64,000 bases of DNA from Arthrobacter_B sp038069765 (lineage in GTDB: Bacteria > Actinomycetota > Actinomycetes > Actinomycetales > Micrococcaceae), in NCBI RefSeq assembly GCF_038069765.1, contig NZ_JBBPFS010000002.1, forward strand, positions 186,001 through 250,000, written 5' to 3'. The notes beneath the pieces are model-generated. The model was given only the letters and a program-made list of their open reading frames with translations. It was not told where the DNA came from and did no database searches. Positions within the stretch are counted from its first letter, which is position 1, and the number at the start of each line of letters is the position of its first letter. Made by a program: the position numbers and the translations under genes. Below are positions 1-8,529 of the stretch, one piece after another.

Positions 1-368
1 GGCTCCCTGTCCACATCTCATCCTCGGGAATGGTGATGATGGCCCACTCGCCCCGGCATGTACAGGAGGAGTACCTTCAGCAGCAGAACCTGGACGCCTC
101 CGAAGAGAAGCACTTGCGTTCGGCGTGGGCAAAGATGCGCCTTCACGGCAGTGCAAGCCTGCCCGGAGCCGTCGTTGAGGACACCACCGGAATCGCGGTC
201 CCGGTCTTTGGCACAGGGGGCACGGCCGTGGCGGCCATCGGCGTCGTGGTGCCCACGGGCAGCGAACACATCTCCACAACCATCCCTGCCCTCATGACTG
301 CCGCCCGCGGGATCTCCCGCGGCCTGGGCGTCCGCGCGGAGGCCGCCGGGCCGCACTACCAGCGCTGA
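1..368 (+). CDS. IclR-family transcriptional regulator, C-terminal part (cut by window edge)
   Basis: Only the C-terminal ~120 residues are present; the frame is open from position 3 to the stop at 366-368, so the start lies outside the window. The segment beginning LPVHISSSG and the later IAVPVFGTGGTAVAAIGVVVP stretch match the effector-binding domain of IclR proteins. The gene lies just upstream of and in line with pobA, so it is probably the 4-hydroxybenzoate-responsive activator (PobR type). That role is inferred from position; the helix-turn-helix half cannot be seen. Confidence 0.85.
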   Translation, partial: LPVHISSSGMVMMAHSPRHVQEEYLQQQNLDASEEKHLRSAWAKMRLHGSASLPGAVVEDTTGIAVPVFGTGGTAVAAIGVVVPTGSEHISTTIPALMTAARGISRGLGVRAEAAGPHYQR

Positions 369-506
369 CTGCCGGCAGCTCCTGCGTCCGAAACGGCTGG
401 CAGCTTCGTTTCCTTCCCAATCAATGAGAATGGCTTTGCTGTCACCTGTGTGCCGGCGGTCACACTGGGGGGGTAGTGTCCGCAACAAAGTTCAAGGGAG
501 CAACAG
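369..506 (+). promoter_or_regulatory. pobA upstream region with possible operator and promoter
   Basis: Between the IclR gene and pobA there are two imperfect dyads. GAAACG (390-395) pairs with CGTTTC (407-412), and GTGTG (448-452) pairs with CACAC (461-465). A TAGTGT hexamer at 474-479 could be a -10 box. AAGGGAG at about 493-499 is a reasonable ribosome site for pobA. Any of the dyads could bind the upstream IclR protein, but none is a textbook match. Confidence 0.35.
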
Positions 507-1703
507 ATGGGTGCAGAGCGCACTGTCCTCAAGACGCAGGTCGGCATTGTGGGCGGAGGCCCCGCCGGACTGATGCTTTCACACCTGCTGTCGAAGTCCG
601 GGATCGACAATATCGTGGTGGAAAAGCGCGACCATGAAACCATCCGCACCACCCACCGGGCCGGCATCCTCGAGCATGGAAGCGTGCGCATGCTGACCGA
701 CACCGGGGTCAGCCACCGGGTGCTAAGCGAAGGGTACCGCCACGAGGGAATTGACCTGCGCTTCGGCGGGGAGAGCCACCGGATCGACTTTGAAGACCTG
801 GTGGGGGAGTCCGTATGGCTGTATCCGCAGAACGAGGTCTTCACTGACCTGGCTGCGGCCCGGGAGCGGGACCACGGCGATGTCCGCTACGGAGTCAGCG
901 ACACATCCGTCACCGACCTTGCGACCGGCACCCCGAAGATCCTGTTCACCGACAGCGACGGCCGGGACTTTGAGATCCACTGCGACATCCTGGCGGGCTC
1001 GGACGGCTCCGGCGGCATCTGCAGGCGCTCCATCCCCAAGGAAGCACGCACGGACAACTTTATTGAATACCCCTTTGCCTGGTTCGGCATCCTCACCCGG
1101 GCAGCCCCCAGCGCCCCGGAACTCATCTACGCCCATTCCGACCGCGGCTTTGCCCTGATCAGCCAGCGCAACGACTCCGTCCAGCGGATGTACTTCCAAT
1201 CGGATCCAAACGAGGACGCTGGCGCCTGGAGCGAGGACCGCATCTGGGAAGAACTCCAGGCCCGGGTGGACGGCCCGGACGGCTTCGAGCTGACGCGGGG
1301 CCCGATCTTCGAAAAGACCGTCCTGAAGTTCCGCAGCTATGTGTGTGAACCCCTGCGGTACGGCAACCTGTTCCTGGCGGGTGACGCCGGGCACACGGTT
1401 CCGCCCACCGGTGCCAAGGGGCTCAACCTGGCCCTGGCGGACGTCAGGGTGCTGTTCGAAGCCATTGACTCCTTCTATGCCACCAAGTCCGCGGACCTGC
1501 TGGACGGTTACAGCGACAAGGCCCTGCAGCGGGTCTGGCGGGCCCAGAACTTCTCCTACTGGATGACATCGATGCTCCATACCCGGGCGGATGCCAGCCC
1601 CTTCGAGCGCAAGCGCGTGCTGGGAGAGCTCAGCGGCGTCGTCGGCTCCCGGCACGGCAGCGCGTATCTGGCTGAGGCCTACACCGGATGGCCGCACAGC
1701 TAG
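507..1703 (+). CDS. pobA: 4-hydroxybenzoate 3-monooxygenase
   Basis: This is the FAD-dependent enzyme that hydroxylates 4-hydroxybenzoate to protocatechuate with NAD(P)H and O2. The 398-residue length fits the family (about 390-395). The FAD Rossmann motif GGGPAG is at residues 16-21, the middle DG motif (GSDGSGG) follows, and the GD motif with GDAGHTVPP begins at residue 292. The ATG is preceded by AAGGGAG. It feeds the pcaHG dioxygenase encoded directly downstream. The pcaH operator lies immediately after its stop codon, so pobA and pca may be controlled separately. Confidence 0.95.
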   Translation: MGAERTVLKTQVGIVGGGPAGLMLSHLLSKSGIDNIVVEKRDHETIRTTHRAGILEHGSVRMLTDTGVSHRVLSEGYRHEGIDLRFGGESHRIDFEDLVGESVWLYPQNEVFTDLAAARERDHGDVRYGVSDTSVTDLATGTPKILFTDSDGRDFEIHCDILAGSDGSGGICRRSIPKEARTDNFIEYPFAWFGILTRAAPSAPELIYAHSDRGFALISQRNDSVQRMYFQSDPNEDAGAWSEDRIWEELQARVDGPDGFELTRGPIFEKTVLKFRSYVCEPLRYGNLFLAGDAGHTVPPTGAKGLNLALADVRVLFEAIDSFYATKSADLLDGYSDKALQRVWRAQNFSYWMTSMLHTRADASPFERKRVLGELSGVVGSRHGSAYLAEAYTGWPHS

Positions 1704-1704
1704 C

Positions 1705-1719
1705 GTTCGCATCGCGAAC
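1705..1719. promoter_or_regulatory. 15-bp palindrome, candidate PcaR/PobR operator
   Basis: GTTCGC-ATC-GCGAAC is a perfect inverted repeat of 6-bp arms around 3 bases. It starts 2 nt after the pobA stop and lies just upstream of the putative pcaH -35 box (1722-1727). It closely resembles the GTTCGAT-type sites known for the IclR regulators PcaR, PcaU and PobR of the beta-ketoadipate pathway. Use by the local PcaR (8530-9321) is inferred. Confidence 0.6.
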
Positions 1720-1721
1720 AC

Positions 1722-1752
1722 TTGTCCATGAGCCGAACAATCCGTGTAATGT
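1722..1752 (+). promoter_or_regulatory. putative pcaH promoter
   Basis: TTGTCC at 1722-1727 is followed after 17 nt by TGTAAT (1745-1750) or after 19 nt by TAATGT (1747-1752). The palindrome at 1705-1719 abuts the -35 element, a layout that suits activation or roadblock by an IclR protein. Confidence 0.4.
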
Positions 1753-1818
1753 GGTCCCAACCACGTGGATGTTTGGAGAGCAGAAGCGCGACGGAGCGCT
1801 TCATTGAAAGGAAGAACC

Positions 1819-2646
1819 ATGGAAATGGAAGAGGATCTTTTCTCGAACAGCCATGTCATCGAGAAGCTGGACACGGCAGAGGCTTCGCAGGACCAGATCT
1901 CCGCCGAAATCGCCTCGGTCCACGCGGAGTACTCCAAGCGGGTGGACGACGGCGCTGCCGAGGAAACCCAGCCCCGCATCGACTTCCCGCCCTACCGGAG
2001 CTCGCTCCTGCGCCATCCCACCAAGGATCCGCACCACGTGGACCCCGAAACCATTGAGCTGTGGTCCCCGGCCTTCGGTCACCAGGACGTCCACGCGCTC
2101 GAGAGCGATCTGACTATCCAGCACAACGGCGAACCGCTGGGGGAGCGGATCATCGTCCGCGGACGCATCCTGGACGGTGACGGACACCCCGTGCGCAACC
2201 AGCTGGTGGAAATCTGGCAGGCCAGCTCCGCCGGCCGCTACATCCACAAGCGCGACCAGCACCCCGCGCCGCTGGACCCGAACTTCACCGGCGTCGGCCG
2301 CTGCATCACCACCGACGACGGCTCCTACGAGTTCACCACCATCAAGCCCGGCCCCTACCCGTGGAAGAACCACTACAACGCCTGGCGGCCGGCGCATATC
2401 CACTTCTCGCTCTTCGGCACCGACTTCGCCCAGCGCATGATCACCCAGATGTACTTCCCCGGGGATCCGCTTTTCGCCCTGGACCCGATCTACCAGTCGA
2501 TCACCGACTCCAAGGCACGCGACCGCCTCGTAGCCACCTACGACCACAACATCACTTCGCATGAGTGGGCCACCGGCTACAACTGGGACATCGTGCTCAC
2601 CGGCAGCAACCGCACCTGGATGGAAGACGAGGACGCAGAGTCATGA
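1819..2646 (+). CDS. pcaH: protocatechuate 3,4-dioxygenase beta subunit
   Basis: With PcaG it forms the non-haem Fe(III) intradiol dioxygenase that cleaves protocatechuate to 3-carboxy-cis,cis-muconate. All four iron ligands are visible: Tyr141 in AGRYIH, Tyr180 in GPYPW, and His193/His195 in RPAHIHF. They have the same spacing as Pseudomonas PcaH Y408/Y447/H460/H462. The open frame extends upstream to 1765. The ATG at 1819 is preferred because AAAGGAAG precedes it and it gives a 275-residue protein. The stop overlaps the pcaG start (ATGA). Confidence 0.95.
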   Translation: MEMEEDLFSNSHVIEKLDTAEASQDQISAEIASVHAEYSKRVDDGAAEETQPRIDFPPYRSSLLRHPTKDPHHVDPETIELWSPAFGHQDVHALESDLTIQHNGEPLGERIIVRGRILDGDGHPVRNQLVEIWQASSAGRYIHKRDQHPAPLDPNFTGVGRCITTDDGSYEFTTIKPGPYPWKNHYNAWRPAHIHFSLFGTDFAQRMITQMYFPGDPLFALDPIYQSITDSKARDRLVATYDHNITSHEWATGYNWDIVLTGSNRTWMEDEDAES

Positions 2647-3209
2647 GCGAGCAGAAGCTATCCGCCACGCCCGGCCAGACCATCGGCCCGTTCTACGGCT
2701 ATGCCCTCCCCTTCGAAAAGGACAACCAGCTGCTGCCCCCGGGCATGCCCGGCAGTGTCCGCCTGCAGGGCACCGTGACCGACGGCGCCGGAGACACCAT
2801 CCCGGACGCACTGCTGGAGATCTGGCAGGCTGACGCCGAGGGCAACATCCCCCAGCGCGCCGGCTCCCTGGTCCGCGACGGCTACACCTTCACCGGCTGG
2901 GGCCGCACCGCCGTCGACAACGCCGGCAATTACACCTTCACCACGGTGAATCCTGGTCCGACGGAGGAAGGCTCCGCACCCTTCATTTCCTTCGTGGTCT
3001 TTGCCCGCGGCCTGCTCAACAAGCTGCACACCCGGATGTACCTGCCGGATGACGAAGAGGCGCTGGCCCGTGATGCCCTGCTGTCCTCGCTGCCCGAGGA
3101 CCGGCGGCGCACCCTCATTGCCACCCGCGAGGCCGACGGCGGACTCCGCTGGAACATCTGCCTGCAGGGCGAGGACGAAACCGTCTTCCTCACCTACCCG
3201 GGGGCATAA
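2643..3209 (+). CDS. pcaG: protocatechuate 3,4-dioxygenase alpha subunit
   Basis: A 188-residue partner of PcaH with the intradiol-dioxygenase fold. It has TPGQTIGPFY near the N-terminus, LLEIWQADAEG in the middle and HTRMYLPDD in the second half. Alpha subunits lack the full iron-ligand set, and the AHIHF motif is absent here too. The ATG at 2643 overlaps the pcaH stop, so translation is probably coupled and yields equal amounts of the two subunits. Confidence 0.95.
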   Translation: MSEQKLSATPGQTIGPFYGYALPFEKDNQLLPPGMPGSVRLQGTVTDGAGDTIPDALLEIWQADAEGNIPQRAGSLVRDGYTFTGWGRTAVDNAGNYTFTTVNPGPTEEGSAPFISFVVFARGLLNKLHTRMYLPDDEEALARDALLSSLPEDRRRTLIATREADGGLRWNICLQGEDETVFLTYPGA

Positions 3210-3211
3210 CC

Positions 3212-4627
3212 GTGGGCACAGCCGACAGCGCGGATTACGGACTGCTGTCCCCGGCCTGGGCGGGTACGCGCACCGCGGAACTGACCGGGGACCGCCAGCT
3301 GCTCCAGGCCCTCCTGGACGTGGAACTCGAGTGGGTGCGCGTGCTGGCCTCCGCCGGGCTGGCCGATCCGGAGGCTCCTGCCGCGGTAGCCGCCGTCAGC
3401 GATGCCTCCCGGTACGACGCCGCGTCCCTCGCCGAGCGGGCACAGGGCGGAGGCAACCCCGTCATTCCGCTGCTGGCCGACCTCCGGGCCCAGACCAAGG
3501 CACTGTCCCCGCAAGCCGCCGCCGCCATCCACCGGGGCGCCACCAGCCAGGACATCATGGACAGCGCCCTGATGCTGTTGGCCCGGCGCGCCCTGGAGAG
3601 CATCCTGGCTGATGCCGACCGGGCCGCCGCCGCCCTGGGTGAGACGGCCCGCCGGCACGCCGCCACCCTGTGTGTCGCCCGGACCCTGACCCAGCACTCG
3701 CTGCCCTCCACCTTCGGCCTGCGCGCCGCCCAGTGGCTGCACGGAGTCGGCAGTGCCGCGCAGGGGCTGCGCATGGCTGCCCAAAATCTCCAGCTGCAGT
3801 GGGGCGGTGCCTCCGGCACCCTCGCCGCAGTGTCCCTGGCAGCCGGCTCGGCCGCCCCCGGGGCCGAGCGTGCCACCGCCTTCGACCTCACCGCTCGCTT
3901 GGCACGCGCCCTCGGGCTGGCCGAACCCGTGGCACCCTGGCAGACCAACCGGCTGCCGGTGACCGCCCTTGGGGCCGCCCTGCAGGACTTCACCGCCGCG
4001 GCGGGGAAAGTCGCCAACGATGTCCTGCTGCTCAGCCGGCCGGAAATCGCCGAGGTTTCCGAACCCCGCGCCGCCGGCCGCGGCGGTTCCTCCGCCATGC
4101 CGCAGAAGCAGAACCCCGTGCTGTCCGTCCTGATCCGCAGCGCGGCCCTGGCCGCCCCCGGCTACGGCCTGCAACTGAACGCTGCCGCCGCCGCAGCTGA
4201 CGATGAACGGCCCAGCGGCTCCTGGCACGTGGAATGGCAGGCCCTGCGCTCCCTGCTCCGCCTCGCCGGCGGTGCTGCGGCCAAGCTGGCCGAACTGGCC
4301 GAAGGCCTGCAGGTCCACACGGACGCGCTGGCCCGGAACCTGGAGTCCGCCGGTCCCCTGGTGGTCAGCGAGAAAATCATGGCTGTGGCCGCCCCCCTGC
4401 TTGACGACGGCGTGCCCGGACGCGGCAGGGAAATCATCGCCGGCACGGTTGCCCGCTCGCTGTCCTCCGGTGAGCCCTTCGAAGAGCTGCTGCGCGCAGC
4501 GGTGCCCCAACAGGTCCTTTCCGATGCGGAACTCAAGAACATCCTCGACCCCGCCGAATACCTGGGGGAGACCGCCGCCCTCATCGAGCGGATCACCGCG
4601 GCCTACCCCGGAAAGCCCTCAGCATGA
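3212..4627 (+). CDS. pcaB: 3-carboxy-cis,cis-muconate cycloisomerase
   Basis: A member of the fumarase/aspartase superfamily that lactonises 3-carboxy-cis,cis-muconate to 4-carboxymuconolactone. The superfamily signature GSSAMPQKQNP lies at about residues 292-302 and GATSQDIMDSA at about 110. The 471-residue length is usual. GTG at 3212 starts 2 nt after the pcaG stop, and the 3' end overlaps pcaD by ATGA. Confidence 0.93.
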   Translation: MGTADSADYGLLSPAWAGTRTAELTGDRQLLQALLDVELEWVRVLASAGLADPEAPAAVAAVSDASRYDAASLAERAQGGGNPVIPLLADLRAQTKALSPQAAAAIHRGATSQDIMDSALMLLARRALESILADADRAAAALGETARRHAATLCVARTLTQHSLPSTFGLRAAQWLHGVGSAAQGLRMAAQNLQLQWGGASGTLAAVSLAAGSAAPGAERATAFDLTARLARALGLAEPVAPWQTNRLPVTALGAALQDFTAAAGKVANDVLLLSRPEIAEVSEPRAAGRGGSSAMPQKQNPVLSVLIRSAALAAPGYGLQLNAAAAAADDERPSGSWHVEWQALRSLLRLAGGAAAKLAELAEGLQVHTDALARNLESAGPLVVSEKIMAVAAPLLDDGVPGRGREIIAGTVARSLSSGEPFEELLRAAVPQQVLSDAELKNILDPAEYLGETAALIERITAAYPGKPSA

Positions 4628-5436
4628 GCATCCCCGCCATCAAGGCCTCCCGCCTTTCCAACGCCGGCCCCGCGGCCCCCGTCCTGATTGCCGGCCCGTC
4701 GCTGGGCACCGCGGCCCTGCCGCTGTGGAGCCGGGCCGCCGCAGCGCTGGACACCTTCACCGTCATCGCCTGGGACCTGCCCGGCCATGGCGCCAGCCCC
4801 GCTGCCACGGAATCCTTCAGCGTCGCGGACCTTGCCGCCGCCGTCGCCGCCATGGTTACCGGCGCCCGGGAGGCCGGGGACGTTGCCGCAGATGTCCCGG
4901 TCTTCTACGCCGGGGTATCGCTGGGCGGTGCCGTCGGGCTCCAGCTCAGCCTCGACCACGGTGTGCTGTTCGACGGCATCGCGGTCCTCTGTTCCGGTGC
5001 CAAGATCGGTGAAACCGGGGCGTGGGAGGAACGCGCGGAAACGGTACGCGTGCAGGGGACACCCACGCAGGTGGTCGGCTCCGGGCAGCGCTGGTTTGCC
5101 CCGGGTTTTATGGACCTGGAGCCCGCTGCCGCTGCCGCCCTGCTCCACTCGCTGCAGGACGCGGACCGCTTCTCCTATGCCCTCTGCTGCCGGGCACTGG
5201 CCACCTTCGATGTCCGCGGACGGCTGCCGGACATCACCGTTCCCATGCTCGCTGTTGCCGGCGCCGAGGACGTCGTCACCCCGCCGTCGTTCGCGCAGCT
5301 CATTGCCGACCGCGTGGCCAACGGAACCGCCGCCGTCATCGACGACGCGGCGCACCTGGTACCGGTGGAGCAGCCGGCCGCAACCGCAGGACTGCTGAAG
5401 GACTTCTTCGGCGCCCAGTACCTCGAAGGGAAGTAA
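4624..5436 (+). CDS. pcaD: 3-oxoadipate enol-lactonase
   Basis: An alpha/beta hydrolase of 270 residues that opens the enol-lactone to 3-oxoadipate. The triad is visible: nucleophile Ser99 in GVSLGG, Asp216 in GAEDVVTPP, and His244 in DAAHLVP. The next step's decarboxylase is encoded as a separate downstream gene rather than as the PcaD-PcaC fusion (PcaL) known from Streptomyces and Rhodococcus. ATG overlaps the pcaB stop. Confidence 0.9.
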   Translation: MSIPAIKASRLSNAGPAAPVLIAGPSLGTAALPLWSRAAAALDTFTVIAWDLPGHGASPAATESFSVADLAAAVAAMVTGAREAGDVAADVPVFYAGVSLGGAVGLQLSLDHGVLFDGIAVLCSGAKIGETGAWEERAETVRVQGTPTQVVGSGQRWFAPGFMDLEPAAAAALLHSLQDADRFSYALCCRALATFDVRGRLPDITVPMLAVAGAEDVVTPPSFAQLIADRVANGTAAVIDDAAHLVPVEQPAATAGLLKDFFGAQYLEGK

Positions 5437-5440
5437 CGCA

Positions 5441-5845
5441 GTGATCGCAGACGCCAACAAGAGCCGGCAGGACGTATACAACGAGGGCATGGCGGTGCGC
5501 CGCGAGGTCCTCGGCGCTGAGCACGTGGACCGCGCCAACGCCGGCAAGGACGAGTTCACCACAGACTTCCAGGACCTGATCACGCAGTACGCCTGGGGCA
5601 CCGTCTGGACCCGGCCGGGCCTTCCGCGCACCATGCGCAGCGCCATCACGCTGACGGCGCTGATCGCCCACGGACACCTGGAGGAGTTTGCCATGCACGT
5701 CCGGGCAGCGCTGCGCAACGGCCTGGACCGTGACGAAATCAAGGAGATCGTGCTGCAGTCCGCGATCTACTGCGGCGTCCCGTCCGCCAACTCCGCCTTC
5801 AAGGTGGCCCAGGGCGTCTTCCGCGAGATCGACGCCGCGGACTGA
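5441..5845 (+). CDS. pcaC: 4-carboxymuconolactone decarboxylase
   Basis: A 134-residue stand-alone carboxymuconolactone decarboxylase (AhpD-like fold) that makes 3-oxoadipate enol-lactone, the substrate of PcaD. The TLTALIAHGHLEEFAMHVRA helix and YCGVPSANSAF segment are typical. GTG at 5441 begins 4 nt after the pcaD stop. It is the last gene of the tightly packed pcaHGBDC block. Confidence 0.93.
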   Translation: MIADANKSRQDVYNEGMAVRREVLGAEHVDRANAGKDEFTTDFQDLITQYAWGTVWTRPGLPRTMRSAITLTALIAHGHLEEFAMHVRAALRNGLDRDEIKEIVLQSAIYCGVPSANSAFKVAQGVFREIDAAD

Positions 5846-5932
5846 GCCGGCAGCAGCTCTTTCTCCGCATCTCTTCCCCCGTTTCAGCCCTTCCCCCGTC
5901 CCAGTTTTAGCTTTTTAGTTCAAGGAGCACCG
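5846..5932 (+). promoter_or_regulatory. pyrimidine-rich pcaC-pcaF spacer, possible internal promoter
   Basis: This 87-nt gap separates the pcaHGBDC and pcaFIJR blocks. It is rich in C and T and then AT-rich (CAGTTTTAGCTTTTTAGTTC), unlike its surroundings. TTTAGT-like hexamers could act as -10 boxes. AAGGAG at about 5921-5926 is the pcaF ribosome site. No clear -35 or operator palindrome is seen. Confidence 0.3.
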
Positions 5933-7132
5933 GTGAACCAGGCCTATATTTACGACGCAGTCCGCACCCCCTTCGGCAAATTCGGCGGAGCCCTGGCCGG
6001 AGTCCGTCCGGATGACCTCGCCGCCCAGGTCCTGAAGGCCTCCGTGTCGCGGGCCCCCGGGCTCGATCCCGAGCGGATCGATGAAGTGGTCTTCGGAAAC
6101 GCCAACGGAGCCGGTGAGGAAAACCGCAACGTCGCCCGCATGGCCACCCTGCTGGCCGGCCTGCCCACCTCGATCCCCGGCACCACGGTCAACCGGCTCT
6201 GCGGCTCGTCCCTCGACGCGGCACTGATCGCCTCGCGGCAGATCAACACCGGCGAAGCGGACCTGATGCTGATCGGCGGCGTCGAATCCATGAGCCGCGC
6301 CCCCTGGGTGCTGCCCAAGAACGAAAAGCCGTATCCGGCCGGAGACTCCACCCTGGCCTCCACCACGCTGGGCTGGCGGCTGGTCAACCCCGCCATGCCG
6401 AAGGAATGGACGGTCTCGCTGGGAGAGGCCACCGAGCAGCTGCGCGAGAAGTACGGCATCACCCGGGAACGCCAGGATGAGTTCGCCGCAGCCTCCCATG
6501 CCTTGGCAGCGAAGGCCTGGGACGGCGGCAAATACGCGGACCTCACGGTCGCCGTCGACGGCGTGGACCTGGACCGTGACGAGAGCATCCGCGCCGGCTC
6601 GACGGTGGAGAAACTCGCCACGCTGCGCACCGTTTTCCGTCCGGCCTCCGACGACGTCTCCGGCGGCACCGTCACCGCCGGCAACGCCTCCCCGCTGAAC
6701 GACGGCGCCTCCGCCGCCTGGCTGGGCAGCGAAAACGCCGCCGCAATGCTCGGCCTGGACCCGCTGGCCCGGATCGCCGGCCGCGGAGCCGCAGCCAACG
6801 AGCCGCAGTTCTTCGGTTATGCCCCGGTGGAGGCGGCCAACACGGCGCTGAAGCGCGCCGGCATCAGCTGGGGCGACATCGGGGCAGTTGAACTCAACGA
6901 AGCCTTCGCAGCCCAGTCCCTGGCCTGCCTGGACGCCTGGGACGTGGATCCCGGCATCGTCAACGCCTGGGGCGGAGCCGTCGCCATCGGCCACCCGCTC
7001 GGCGCTTCCGGCACCCGCATCCTCGGCACCCTGGCCCGCCGGCTGCAGGACTCCGGTGAGCGCTGGGGCGTGGCCGCAATCTGCATCGGCGTGGGCCAGG
7101 GCCTCGCCGTCGTACTCGAAAACACCAACTGA
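5933..7132 (+). CDS. pcaF: beta-ketoadipyl-CoA thiolase
   Basis: It splits 3-oxoadipyl-CoA with CoA into succinyl-CoA and acetyl-CoA, the last step of the pathway. The protein has 399 residues. The thiolase catalytic residues are present: Cys90 in NRLCGSS, His354 in IGHPLGASG and Cys384 in CIGVGQG. GTG start with AAGGAG 7 nt upstream. The downstream pcaIJ genes supply its CoA-ester substrate. Confidence 0.94.
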   Translation: MNQAYIYDAVRTPFGKFGGALAGVRPDDLAAQVLKASVSRAPGLDPERIDEVVFGNANGAGEENRNVARMATLLAGLPTSIPGTTVNRLCGSSLDAALIASRQINTGEADLMLIGGVESMSRAPWVLPKNEKPYPAGDSTLASTTLGWRLVNPAMPKEWTVSLGEATEQLREKYGITRERQDEFAAASHALAAKAWDGGKYADLTVAVDGVDLDRDESIRAGSTVEKLATLRTVFRPASDDVSGGTVTAGNASPLNDGASAAWLGSENAAAMLGLDPLARIAGRGAAANEPQFFGYAPVEAANTALKRAGISWGDIGAVELNEAFAAQSLACLDAWDVDPGIVNAWGGAVAIGHPLGASGTRILGTLARRLQDSGERWGVAAICIGVGQGLAVVLENTN

Positions 7133-7164
7133 GAATCCAGTTCACGAAGACGTAAGGACTAACC

Positions 7165-7848
7165 GTGCTCAACATTGTGCAGGACGTCGATGAGGCCGTT
7201 GCGCCCATCCACGACGGCGCCACCGTTATGATCGGCGGCTTCGGCCGGGCCGGCCAGCCGGTGGAACTCATCGAGGCGCTGCTGCGCCAGGGCGCCGGGG
7301 ACCTGACCGTCGTCAACAACAACGCCGGTAACGGAGAACAGGGCCTCGCCGCCCTGATCGGCGCCGGCCGGGTAAAGAAGATCATCTGCTCCTTCCCGCG
7401 CCAGTCGGACTCACAGATCTTCGACTCCAGGTACCGGGCCGGGGAGATTGATCTGGAACTGGTGCCCCAGGGCAATCTGGCTGAGCGCATCCGGGCCGCC
7501 GGTGCCGGCATCGGCGGGTTCTTCACGCCCACCGCCTACGGCACCCCGCTGGCCGAAGGCAAGGAAACCCGGCTCATCGACGGCCGCGGCTACGTCTTCG
7601 AAACCCCGCTGCACGCTGACTTCGCGCTGGTCAAGGCACTGCGCGCCGACGAGGCGGGAAACCTGGTCTACCGGAAGACCGCCCGGAACTTCGGTCCGAT
7701 CATGGCCGCCGCCGCGAAGACCGCCATTGTGCAGGTCCGCGAAATTGTCGCTAGCGGGGAAATGGACCCCGAAGTGGTGGTCACCCCGGGAATCTACGTC
7801 AACACCCTGGTCCGTGTGGACCGGGAGAAAGCGCCGGCAGTAGCATGA
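7165..7848 (+). CDS. pcaI: 3-oxoadipate CoA-transferase subunit A
   Basis: The alpha subunit (227 residues) of the family I CoA transferase that moves CoA from succinyl-CoA to 3-oxoadipate. The GGFGRAGQP motif near residue 25 matches the GG(F/L)-G signature of this subunit. The frame starts at GTG 7165 after GTAAGGAC. It overlaps pcaJ by ATGA, as expected for a heteromeric enzyme. Confidence 0.92.
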   Translation: MLNIVQDVDEAVAPIHDGATVMIGGFGRAGQPVELIEALLRQGAGDLTVVNNNAGNGEQGLAALIGAGRVKKIICSFPRQSDSQIFDSRYRAGEIDLELVPQGNLAERIRAAGAGIGGFFTPTAYGTPLAEGKETRLIDGRGYVFETPLHADFALVKALRADEAGNLVYRKTARNFGPIMAAAAKTAIVQVREIVASGEMDPEVVVTPGIYVNTLVRVDREKAPAVA

Positions 7849-8510
7849 GCAACAGAACCGAAAAGCTGGGCAAGAACGACCTCGCTGCGCTGGTCGCGGC
7901 CGATATCGCCCCGGGCTCCTTCGTGAACCTGGGCATCGGCCAGCCGACCCTGGTCTCCAACTACCTGAGGCCGGAACAGCACGTCACCCTGCATACCGAA
8001 AACGGGATGCTGGGCATGGGCCCCGAAGCCTCCGGGGAGGAGGTTGACCCGGACCTGATCAACGCCGGAAAGATCCCGGTGACCGAGCTGCCGGGGGCCG
8101 CGTACTTCCACCACGCCGACTCCTTTGCGATCATGCGCGGCGGGCACCTGGACGTGTGTGTCCTGGGCGCCTTCCAGGTCTCTGCCTCCGGGGACCTGGC
8201 CAATTGGCACACCGGCGCCCCGGATGCCATCCCGGCAGTGGGCGGTGCCATGGACCTGGCCACCGGCGCCAAGGACGTCTACGTCATGATGTCGCTGTTT
8301 ACCAAGGACGGCCTGAGCAAGCTGGTGAAGGAATGCAGCTATCCGCTCACCGGCGTCGGGTGCGTGACCCGCGTCTACACTAATGAAGCGGTCTTCCTCC
8401 TGAAGGAGGACGGCGTCCGCGTCCGTGACACCTTCGGAACCACGTTCGAGGAACTGGCGGCAAAGATGGACATCCCGCTGATCCGCGCAGCGGATGACAG
8501 CCAGCACTAA
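7845..8510 (+). CDS. pcaJ: 3-oxoadipate CoA-transferase subunit B
   Basis: The beta subunit, 221 residues, carrying the catalytic glutamate Glu52 in TENGMLGMG, which forms the glutamyl-CoA intermediate in this family. GIGQPTLV near residue 28 is also typical. Translationally coupled to pcaI; the regulator pcaR follows 19 nt downstream. Confidence 0.92.
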   Translation: MSNRTEKLGKNDLAALVAADIAPGSFVNLGIGQPTLVSNYLRPEQHVTLHTENGMLGMGPEASGEEVDPDLINAGKIPVTELPGAAYFHHADSFAIMRGGHLDVCVLGAFQVSASGDLANWHTGAPDAIPAVGGAMDLATGAKDVYVMMSLFTKDGLSKLVKECSYPLTGVGCVTRVYTNEAVFLLKEDGVRVRDTFGTTFEELAAKMDIPLIRAADDSQH

Positions 8511-8529
8511 CCGAAAACATGGGGGACAC

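Noticed and set aside
448..465. GTGTG/CACAC dyad as a firm PobR operator
   Set aside because: Arms are only 5 bp with an 8-nt gap and do not match the better palindrome at 1705-1719; kept only as a weak candidate in the upstream-region entry.
723..1979. 418-codon open frame antisense to pobA
   Set aside because: Complete overlap with a well-identified gene; composition is that of a shadow frame.
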